DNA of 64,000 nt, taken from the NCBI RefSeq assembly GCF_011397635.1, contig NC_064755.1:36686059-36750058 (forward strand). The letters run 5' to 3'. Under the pieces are notes generated by a model. It had not been told where the DNA came from and did no database searches. It worked only from the letters and a program-made list of their open reading frames with translations. The stretch comes from Epinephelus fuscoguttatus. Taxonomy: Eukaryota > Chordata > Actinopteri > Perciformes > Serranidae. The stretch's first letter is position 1. Each line of letters opens with the position of its first letter. Of the stretch, positions 23,510 through 51,100 are shown one piece after another. A program made the translations under genes and the position numbers.

Positions 23510-25590
23510 TTTTGCCCCTGAGCTGTCTTAAAGCAGTATAATGAAAGAAGAACAAAGTGGACACTATATTGAAGGGTGTTTCCTGTTTCTAAATTTACAG
23601 AGAGAAATTCACATGTCACATGATAGTGGAACCATCTTATGGTGATCACGTCTGTCCAGGGCAAATTGATCACTATCAGCAGATCGTAAGTGCTATATCG
23701 TAGGCAACTGAACTTGCTTGCATTTCTTGAAGACGTTTCGCCTCTTTTCCAAGAAGCTTCTTCAGTTCTACAATATAGCACTACCATGACCTGGATGACT
23801 GAGAATCTTCACCGACAAACTATCAGCAGATGATTATCATACCAATTTTTCTTCTTTGTCATGCACATTACCATCTAACTGTAATTTGTATGTCTGTTAC
23901 AATGCTTCATTATCTCTTTCTTTATCAGCAGCCATGGCTGTGTCTTGTTGTTTCAGTAGACTACACAAGGTGTCCTGAGGAACAAAAAGTCACTGCTGCA
24001 TCACGTCAGCTCATTTTGAGCAGTTTGTAATGAGCTTTGAGGACACTACATTTTTCATTGTGAGAAAATGACTTAACTTTCCAGCCAAAGTATCATGGCA
24101 GTTAGGTGGAAAAAACAGAATTACTGTAGTATGTTGTCATGTATGAGAAGACCCAAAATGAACACTGTAAGTGGACTACTTGATTACAATAAGCCAGTTA
24201 TCTAAACAGCATTTGTATAGGAATGATTCTGTCCCAAGCTTTTTGATCCATATCAGCAGTTGATCACTATAAGCAGGCTCCACTGCCAATAAAAACTGGA
24301 GGGCAGGTAAATACTAATCCAGTAGGTGGCAGAAAGTTACCTTGGTAATATCGACAATTCAATCATTAATTGCTCCGTCCTGCTTTGACATGTTTTGAGG
24401 TGAGATTTGGCCTCTCTGCTCTGCTATCACTCATAGAAATGCATCATATATAAATGTGCAGCAATAATCTACATTTATATGGTGTAAACAGCTTCATCTT
24501 GTTGTGTAGATTTATAGCTATGCCCATGACAAGGGATAAACATGTAACATTGTGTGTGTGTGTGTGTGTAAAAATATTAAAGAATGTATTCAGGGTCTTT
24601 GTTCTTTACCTTGATATCCCTCTCGTCTCACCAAAGTAGAATAGCTCCTGATGTTACAACAGCCTGGCCTCTGGTCTTCATCATCCTCCTTTATTATTCA
24701 CTTGCAGTCTGTAAAACAAATTTGGCAATAAAGTGCTGACATTACAAAAAACACTGAAGGGGTGTGATAAAGGTGCTTTAAAGTAGAGAAGCAGGAAAAA
24801 GGAGAGGAAAGGAAAGGAAAGGAAAGGAAAGGACACAAATGTTGAACAAAAATGCTTAAAAACATGCAGACATGACTGTGCAGAAATGTCCTCCACAAAG
24901 TTTAGAGTCACTTCGGATATTGTTTTCCAGTGTAGCTGTGTTGATGTTTTACACTCTAGGGTACACTGCATTTATCAACAGCCAAAATTAAAAACCCTTT
25001 TATTTGTTTTTTTAACAGATGCACTGATATGCTATTCGAACAAAAGTGCCGACAATACTGTAAATAGCTCTTTGATAACAGTTTGACAGTTGTGTAGCTG
25101 CAGAGCTCTTTTTGTTGATGATACTGCATATCTAAATAAAGTCACAGACAACTATACTTGTCTTTTCTCAAAGCGGAGTCTTTGTTTTAATCATGAAAGA
25201 CAATAAATTATGCTTGTTTTGAGGCATTTTTTTTTTCATTGGGTTGTGTATGTCTATGAATATCAACAAAGAAAAACAGCGCCTGCAAAAATTGATTCAC
25301 ACTGCAAAATATATGATGGAAAAGCACATGCACTATGTCACACATTATATTTTGTGATATGATTGTAATGTAGATGTAATATTTATTGACTAATGTAAAA
25401 TGTAGAGGACTTCTTTTTTCACAAATGCTGAAGAGAAATCATCACTACAAATGTGGAGACACTCACCAGGTAAGCACTGTTAGAGTAAACATGATCTGTA
25501 GCTCCAGCTGATTTTCCTTTTCCTCACATGCCAGCAATCAACTGCTGTTCTCACTGTCTAAACCACTGGCTGACACTGGGACTCCTCCCC
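23510..25590. other. Intergenic/3' UTR between the FoxQ2-like gene and foxp2
   Basis: No coding signal. An AATAAA near 25134 followed by a GT-rich stretch could end a long 3' UTR of the upstream gene. A common fish repeat motif (ACGTTTCGCCTC...GCTTCTTCAG) lies near 23732-23775, a (GT)n at 24550-24569, and a (GGAAA)n at 24806-24833. Confidence 0.45.
24806..24833. repeat. (GGAAA)n microsatellite
   Basis: Five to six GGAAA units in an otherwise unremarkable intergenic stretch; a (GT)n run lies 250 bp to the left. Confidence 0.85.
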
Positions 25591-25707
25591 CTCAGGTAGA
25601 CACACAACTCTATCAGTTCTCTCCCATCCTCACTCCAAACTGCATGACTTCAAGTCTGAGACATCAACTCTGCCTGGCTGCTCCGAATTCGACTATTCAC
25701 CTTAACG
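25590..25707 (+). other. Possible non-coding first exon of foxp2
   Basis: A stretch ending CTTAACG|GTATGT has a strong splice donor at 25708, and the first coding exon (26332 onward) needs an upstream exon because it begins with a CTTTCTTTTAG acceptor 13 nt before its ATG. The left boundary is a guess; other donors may be used. Confidence 0.3.
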
Positions 25708-26344
25708 GTATGTAGCTTTAATACAATTCTTACAGACACGGAGGTGTCAGGGAGCTTTGATCTGACTTTACTTCTTGTATATTTTAGGAGTTATATGTAA
25801 AGTTAAACTCCTGTTTGTGCTCAGTTGTAGAGGTAATAGGTTGTATTTTACAGCTAGTTTCTTCTTCATGCACTGCAGGGATAAGTTTGAATGTACTAAA
25901 AAGTTGGATTTGAAAAACTTTATGCAAGCTTTCCTGGATCTTCATGCCCTGCCAATAAGATACGGATACATTTACTGACTTAGTTCTGTGTCAGATAACA
26001 GGGATTTGAGCAGTGATAATCTGAGATTATAAAAGTGGTGCTGTGCAATAACTGTTACATGCATGTCTAATTGTCGATACCATGTAAAAAAAAAACTTAA
26101 TATGTTACTTTGCTGAAGGGATTTTTGTGCATGAGGGTGTGGATGATGTTAATGCCCAGAAATCCGGATTTTTTTTCTGTGTGAATTAAATATGCTGACA
26201 TGCCTACTGTTTTTTTTCTTGCCATGTCTTTAACGCAAAGCCACACAAAGTCATAATTTAGCAATGAAGCTAAACTGTACCTACAGCGTTTGAGTGTTTT
26301 ATCTCATTTAGTGTTGCCTGCTTTCTTTTAGGACCTGAGCTGGG

Positions 26345-43479
<17,135 letters not shown>

Positions 43480-44350
43480 CAAAAGAAAGGATTCAGACTG
43501 GATCGTTTGAGTTAAGTTAGCCTTTGTTGAACATTCAGAGATATAAACCCTACCACCTTCACTTCATTTTAATCGTCAGTGTGTTGTACCAGTCGGCCTG
43601 AAATTCTCACATAATACCATTAAGATTTTCCGAACTGTGGCTCATTACATAGTTCATATATTCATAGTTTCATACACAAGCAAACTGGTCTGATGTTGTT
43701 GCCTATTGATGACTACATGTCTGCAAAAGTGGACATTTTCCTTTGACTTTAGACCTTAAAGAAAGGAAAGTGAAATATAGTGACATCTATAGTTTTTGTG
43801 CTGGCCTATTATTTTATTATTTTCTGCTTTTCTGATCAGCCAGAGATTAAAAACAAACGAATAAATAAACAAATAGTTTAAAGATATGATAAAAAGCCTT
43901 ACAGGTGCTCACATCTGAACTACACACATAAAAAATTTTTGATCTTGATCTTTGAATCCTACCCTTTTCATGTAAATGATTCCCTCCAAAGGCCAAAGTA
44001 CAGGACTAGTTGTTATAATACTGTGTAGAGAACGACTGTTTGTCTGTTATTGTGATAGTTCAAAGAAATAACACAGGGTGAATGTGGATGTTACATTACA
44101 GCAAAGCCAGAGATGTTTTGCTGTGACTGTTTTCTGTTGATGACATATCTGAAAACATGGATTACAGTCTGTGCCGTGGCTTCTTTCTGTTGTCTCTGTA
44201 CATTAAAACTACTTGTATGATGCACATCAGTTTACTGAAATGTGTTTTATCGATGTCACCGTCTGGTTTGTTTTCCTGTTCCTGTGTGTAACTTATGTAT
44301 TTATTAACACTGTGTTTCCACGGAAATAAAGACCGTTACAAACATTTCAC
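43480..44350 (+). other. foxp2 3' UTR (probable)
   Basis: No coding signal between the foxp2 stop and a canonical polyadenylation signal about 850 bp downstream; the inferred end is just after that signal. Confidence 0.6.
44325..44330 (+). terminator. foxp2: Polyadenylation signal AATAAA, likely for foxp2
   Basis: AATAAA about 850 bp after the foxp2 stop codon, with T-rich sequence shortly downstream. A second AATAAA near 44457 could be an alternative site. Confidence 0.6.
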
Positions 44351-46795
44351 TTTTATAACAGTTGGAGTGTTTGCAATAGACGCTGTGCACATAATACTGT
44401 ATTTATAAAAATGTGTTTGTCTGTAATTGTGTGTCCAAAGTGTCAGTTTTTAATGTAATAAATATATGTAAAACCTGATGATTGTTTGTGAGTTCATGTT
44501 TATTTAATCACCATCACACATTTGTGTTAAAAAAATCAGGTATTCAGACAATCATTTATATTTAATGTTACATGTTTGTTATTTGGTTGAGATGCGGTTT
44601 GTATATTTAATATCTAAGACTGTTGTTTATTTATCTGTATTTATGGTTGTAAATAAGTTTGGGATAGTATAGACAATTTTAAATGAGACATGAATACTGA
44701 GGAGGAGGTAGGATTATATAAGTGTACACTTCTTCCTGCTCCTTTTTGAGCATGTCTGTTCATGTTTTGCTTTTTTTTTTTTTTCATTTTGGTCAAAATA
44801 AATTAATTCATTCATACACTCATAACAGCACACGTATAAACTTAATACCACACGCTGTCACTAGAAAATAAATGTGAAATGTGTACATATTTTTGACTGA
44901 ATATCAACAGCAAGAGCAGGGTTGTGTTTCTCTGGATTTTAGTTTGGCTAATTCTAATAAGAAATTTGAATTATTTAAATCAAACTAAACTATGATGACA
45001 TAATTCAAAGTGATCTATTCACACGGATGCTTTGTGTAAATCAGATCCCTCACAATATTGCTGGAATTTACAATTATGAATTTAGCAGTGTGTGTTTTAT
45101 GTAGTTGGTGTGCAAGCAGTAATTGTTAACTATCTGAACAAAGTAAAAATGGATGTAAGATTCTGCATGAATGAAAGTAATAAATAAAAATAATAAATAT
45201 AAATTCCTACTGCAAGTAATGATGATTAACATTAAATTATTACATAAGCTGCAGATTGTTTTTTTTTTTTTCAAATATATCTTTAAAGCATTTTTGTTAA
45301 TATTCATGGTTGTTTTGCTTTTGATGATCACTGAAAGATTTTGGTTACCCTCCTTTATCATACCATCATGTAAAATGCCATAATAACAATAGGGAAAATA
45401 AATAAATAAACAATGGCGTCACACCATGAAGTGAAGCTGTTACTGTAGACTTCACCACCAAATCCAGAACAAAGGCCTCAGATTCTCCAGCTCCCTGTTT
45501 TGACTAATGTCAGTAATTGTCTTTGCTGATAACGAGTTAGCTTTAAGTTTGCTGTTGCCTCCCAGAGCTTCCTTTGATTCGCTGTCAGCCTATTAGACGA
45601 CATTTTCCTCTGGCTGCCTCTCCACTGCTGCGTTCACTGACTGAAAGTTAGCATGGTGCTCGACAACTTCAACAGCTTCACTTATGTGTTGCTTTGATGT
45701 GCCATATACTCACAATGAGGCGGGCGAGTCAACATGTTTTTCAGCGCAGCACTTTTGACAGCACTTAGTCAACAGCCGTGTAGAAAGGGGCTGGTCTCTG
45801 TTCATCTTCTCATCAGTGTGTAATGAAGATGCTGTCGCCCATGTGTCCAGTATCTCCATGAAATACTCATCTGTGGGAAAACATTTCCACATGCAGAGAT
45901 TTCAGTGTCACTGACTGTAATTAATCACTCAGTAATGGTTTTATTTGGTTCTGGGAGGTTAAAATAAAAACTCGATTGGCTCACTATCACTCTATGCCCT
46001 CAAGTACATATTAAGATTAAAGGAATACTTCACCCACAAATTATCATTTGTATATTAATTACTCACCCCACTTTATGCTGAAGTCATGAGAGAAACTCAG
46101 ATTTTTTTTGCATCCTTCCACTGTAAACAAAGAATCCAAAAACTTACAAAGTCCTTGATGTGTTGCAGTGAAAGGGGGCCACGTGTAACGACAGCAAAAC
46201 TGTGTAAAAACACCTTTTTACAAACACTCACACAGCTGGTGCAGTATAAACCAAGTGTAATTTGTCCTGTTGTTATCAAACACATGCATTTACACTAAAA
46301 CTTTACTATTTAAAATATGCAGGTCCATGCGTTCTACTTGCATGTGGTACTAACACCTTCTCATGTTGTTGTTTTGACAAATTTGTCCAAATTGACAAAG
46401 GCTAAAAATACATTTCCTGTTTATTTGCATTCTATTTTAGTTTTGTAATATTGTTTTCAGCCATTTCTGTTTTTTCTAAGGTCTAGTTTTTGTTTTTAAA
46501 ATTTCAGTTAATTAAAAAAAATTGTTTACACCTAGTTTTAGTTAGCTATAACAACCTTGCAAGCGTGTGTTTGTTCTCTGCAGAGAACAAAAACACGCTT
46601 GCAGAGTTTTTGAGCAGAGTTCAAATGGACATGCTTGCACAGACGCACTGCTCCTCCCTGTGTGAGACTGTTAATGCGGAAGTGTTTTAAATCGCAAGGT
46701 TTTGGCGAGAATGCATGTGTTTGGGAAGTACTGAGCATCAACTGGATAAATGAGACTTGGATTACACTGCAGGAGTTGTGTGAGGCTTTTTAAGT
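44351..46795. other. Intergenic foxp2 - mdfic, left part
   Basis: AT-rich DNA without supportable genes, apart from a 46-bp palindrome at 46558-46603 and an (AAAT)n run near 45398-45412. Confidence 0.5.
46558..46603. repeat. 46-bp near-perfect palindrome
   Basis: Two 23-bp arms meet with no spacer (centre CTG|CAG). The left begins TGCAAGCGTGTGTTTG and the right ends AAACACGCTTGCA. Only one position of 23 mismatches. Confidence 0.9.
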
Positions 46796-47071
46796 TAAGT
46801 TAAGTTAGTCCCACTGATTGTCACACACCTGAGTATGTGAAATTTGTTCTTCGCGTTTGACCCGTCCCCTGAGGGAGCGGTGAGCAGCAGCGGTGCTGCG
46901 CTCAGGAATCATGTGGTGATCCAACCCCCCAATTCCAACCCCTGATGCTGAGTGCCAAGCAGGGAGGCAATGGGTCCCATTTTCTTCTTTGGTATGACGT
47001 GGCCGGGGATTGAACCCATGACCTCCCAGTCTCGGGGCGGACACTCTACCGCTAGGCCACTGAGCTGGTTT
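46787..47071 (-). mobile_element. tRNA-derived SINE (minus strand)
   Basis: The reverse complement from 47069 starts CCAGCTCAGTGGCCTAGCGG (A-box-like), has GGTTCAATCCC (B box) about 50 bp later, then a body containing GCAGCACCGCTGCTGCTCACC and TGTGTGACAATCAG, and finishes in an (AACTT)n tail at about 46787-46806. The tRNA-like head does not form a free functional tRNA gene because the body follows it. Confidence 0.8.
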
Positions 47072-47159
47072 AATTGGAGGTTTGATGTAGTTTGCTGTTG
47101 TTAAACGCTGCCCCCTTTACTTTAATTCATCAAAAATTGTCTACATTTCCTTTGAGCTG

Positions 47160-47440
47160 AAAGGGGTCAGTTGAGGTGGTTCGGGGATTGGATCAGGATG
47201 CCTCCTGGCCGCCTCCCGTTAGAGGTGTTCTGGGCACGTCTCACTGGTAGGAGGCCCCGGGGCAGACCCAGAACACGCTGGAGGGATTCCTATCCCATGT
47301 GGCCTGGGAACACCTTGGGGTCCCTCAGGAGGAGCTGGAAAGTGTTGCTGGGCAGAGGGACGTCTAGTGCTTTGCTTGGCCTGCTGCCCCCGTTACCTGG
47401 CCGCGGATAAGCGGGTGAAAATGGATGGATGGAGATCAAT
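47160..47440 (+). mobile_element. LINE 3' end (C-terminus plus ATGG tail)
   Basis: Reads [33 protein letters not shown] and LLGLLPPLPGRG, followed by GCGGATAAGCGG and a short (ATGG)n tail. This is a very common fish non-LTR 3' terminus. It is strongly 5'-truncated. Confidence 0.8.
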
Positions 47441-48150
47441 AACATAAATGTTGTTTGAAAGTATATAGAGGTACATATAATGTTATTACTGATACTGTTT
47501 TGTTTAGTTGTACTTGAGGATGTATTGTTATATTTTGTATGTTCGATATCAAGCAGTGTCTCTTATCTCGTGGGATCGGCCAAACATTTTGCATGATACA
47601 GAAATAAAAACTGACTAACAGACTATTAAAGTGAAAACATGGATTAACATAAATACAGCAAAATAGTAATTGCATTTAGCTGCAAACAGAATGGTAGATC
47701 ATGCATAACTTTGACAGGTCTGTGTGTGTGTGTGTGTGTTTGTGTGCATAAGAGGGCGCGAGAGCTTGCATACATACAGTATTCAGCTAACACACTCGTG
47801 GGGCATGTGCCTCCGTCGTGTTAGGTGACTAAAAGCAGAACAGAGAAGGCAAACTAAAGTCACACAATCAGACCTCGGACGTCTCAGCTGCTCTGTGATC
47901 AGCATGTTTAGAGCGCCGACTCAGGAATCTGCTGGGAAGGGGAGTGTTGTTAAGTCACTGAACAACAACAAAACACACACACACACACAAAGAGTACAGC
48001 TCACAGTCTCCTGAGCAGTGACTCAGGGCGGCATGTTGGGTGTTGTTGGAGGTTTCCTGACCTCTTGGTGCCGACAGAAGCAGGGAGATGAGGAAGGTGA
48101 ACGGTTGAACGAAGTGTAAAGGAGCTCCTGAGCAGTCATGAGTATCAGAC
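47441..48150. other. Upstream region of mdfic
   Basis: Contains (GT)n at about 47718-47740 and (AC)n near 47974-47989, but no clear TATA box. It is presumed to include the mdfic promoter and 5' UTR; an in-frame upstream ATG was not required. Confidence 0.4.
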
Positions 48151-51100
48151 ATGTTAGAAGGAGACCATTCACCTGTGGACAGGACGGAGGAACACGGCAA
48201 CCCGACTAAAGGCAAGTGCTCATGATCTGACCTGACATAAGCTGTAAAATATGTGTCTTCACGCCGCTGCTCTGGCCTTGTATTTCAGACAAAGAGACAA
48301 TATTTTGTGCTGCTATTTATTACCTGTAAATTTGACCATTTTTGTCCCAACAATATTTAAAGTTTTAAGTGTTTCCTGGGACACTGAAGCATCTTAATAA
48401 ATCATGTGATGGTAAGGAGCTCTTTAAATCAGGTCTACACTACACATATTAAATGGTAGCGATTTTGATAAATGACTACTGAGTGGTCAGTAATAAATCT
48501 GTCATATCTTTTAATACCTTTTTAACATCACTTTCTCTTAATGTCTCTCAAGGTAGTGCGTCTTTAAAATCAGCGCAGGAAATCCTTCTAGCACGTGACC
48601 CTATTAGCAGAGGAAATACCATCCCCGCTGACCTCATCAGCAGTAAGTGGAAACCGTGAGATGTGTGAACAATACAATGACCTAAATGAAATGTTGTTAT
48701 TCTCGACGTGGGGCTATCCGCTACCACAACATGTAAAGAAAATGAAAAGAAAAGTCCTGCGTGCAAAACAATGACTCTGTGTTTCAAAGCTGTTTTGCAC
48801 TTACCAGTGTGTCTCGAATTTTAAAGGGATGGTTCACATGTTCACAAAACATTAAAACCACTGACATTTGAAGTTTATAACATTGGTCATCTCATTGCAA
48901 CTCAACATCCTGCTGTTAAACCTTAGGTCCTTGCATTCATTTGGATGCCACCTGACATGTGGTGGGACCCGTGGGACGTGACGGTATCTCAGAGGTCCTG
49001 TGTCCACACCTCAACAGGTCAGAGGCCCCACCATGGATCGGCCTTGGCTCTGACCTGTCTAGGCATCGACACATCACCTCTGGGTGTGTCCTGTGGTGTC
49101 TGGACCTAGGGAGTTGGTGGTAGATCCTTTGAGTCCAGCAGAACATTGTATTGTAACGAGGTGAACAGGGTTATTCACGTCACTTGTGGGTGGTTTTAAT
49201 GTTTTAGTTGATAGGTGTATGCCACTGACAAAAATAAATACCAGTTTAGGTGTGCACTGTCCATCTATGCTCCCTTCAGAGGCACCAGATTCCATTGATA
49301 AAAATAGTAATTTTACTTCACAGAACACAGGAGTGGTTGGTCTACCAACTTCCTCAAATTTAACAGTGATTAAACTGAGTAACTTCTCATTGGCACCAAA
49401 TCCACGTTGGCAAAAAATTTACAGTTTCACACTTGATATTAATAACTCCTCAGTCTCCCCCTCCCCGCAGTTTAAGAGTCTGGGGGTCATCCTCGGCAGC
49501 ACTCTCTCACACCACAGGGTACCGCCTGGTTACATCCCGTATAGTCTCTATAAACCCCAGAGATCTTGCCTCCGGAAGAAGAGCGAAAGAGCCCTGGTTT
49601 CCGGTTGTAGGCTGTTTGTAGTCCGCGTGATATTGACCAATTACATTTGAGCCAGCTGCAGTTGTTGCCAGGTTAAACGCTCCGTGCGGTGAACTAACGA
49701 GGCGGAACATAATTGGCGTCACTGCAAACTCTGAATCCATCGCAATGGTTCAGCATATTTACTTATATATAAACAGAAGTCGGAAATGGAAATTCGCCTC
49801 CTCCGCCCAAATCAAACCGGAATGCCAAAAAATTGGGGGTCTGCCCCCAGAGGCTGTATCGCTGTCTGCCGGAAGTCAGACGCCGAATACAGCCGATGGG
49901 TTCCGAGAATGCATCCCGTATTGATTACTGTAACTCACTCTGTTTTGGTCTTCCCCTCAAGTCCATCCACAAACTTCATCTGGTCCAGAACTCTGCCGCT
50001 CACATCATCACCAGAGCCCCCTCCATCAGTCACACCACTCCTGTCCTTCAGTAGCTTCAGTATTCTTAAATACTGCACTGGCTTTAAGATCTTACTCATA
50101 TAACACACTTAAAAAAAATCCAAACTATCCCTTTAATGCCCAGATTGATTATAGCTTCGTGCTCACTCCGAAGCTTCAACACTGAGTAATTCTATTCTTG
50201 CTCTGTGATGTTTGTTTGTTATTTTGCCCAGCCCAGCCTCTACCTGCTGCAGTCCCACCAGCAGAGACCTCGCAGGAGGCAGCCAGGTTTAAGAAGCCTC
50301 AGTGTGACCTCCAAAAGCCCACCTGCCCACGATGTGGCCTCACAGTCCCAGACCACAGGCCTGCTCCTCCCCCAGGCCTGAGCCGACTGCAGGGCTCCAG
50401 CTTGTCGGTGCACAGCAGCAGCAGCAGGAAGAGCAAGAGGAGTGCGAGGAGTGTGGCTGGCTCACACCAACCTACTGCTACAGCAACTGGTAGGCACAGC
50501 AATCATGCCCCCCCACCACTATTTCTTGCACTAGGTTTAGTTTTTTCCGCTTTCTCCAGCGTTGGCACAACACTTAAATGAAGTGTGGACATAGGTCTGG
50601 CAATGTAAGACTACCTGTCCTAGAATCACCACCATTTAGGTCTCCTAAAGCAAAGTGGTCCCAGCTAAGCTGGCCAGATTAAGAGCGATTTAAGAAGACC
50701 CTGAATGAAACGGTCTAGAAGATGATTGAGTACCTCACCTGGTACAAGGAAACCAGGGTCCCCCCAGAGGCTGAGGAAACACCCTGGAGCCACTGCCCCA
50801 CAGTGGGAAGCATCGGGGTCATGTGTATTGTGTGCCAGGCAGCAGGCAGGTGCAGGTACCCAGGCGTGCTGACTCTTGACATCACAGACAGAAAGAAATT
50901 AGATTGGGGATACAAGCTGCTGAAATGAATTTCCTCCATAGGGTGGCTGGGCTCAGCCTTACAGATAGAGTGAGGAGCTCGGACATCTCGAGGGAGCTCA
51001 GAGTAGAGCTGCTGCTCCTTCCTGTCGAAAGGGGCCAGTGGAGGTGGTTCAGGCATCTGATCAGGATGCCTCCTGGGCGCCTCCCGTTAGAGGTTTTCTG

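Noticed and set aside
46998-47069. Free tRNA gene on the minus strand
   Set aside because: A and B boxes are present, but the sequence continues into a SINE body and an AACTT tail.
50198-50231. ATG at 50198 as the mdfic start
   Set aside because: It is upstream of the TTTTGCCCAG acceptor, whereas upstream exons at 48151 and 48553 join in phase and reproduce the MDFIC GN...LI-TQP-LP pattern.
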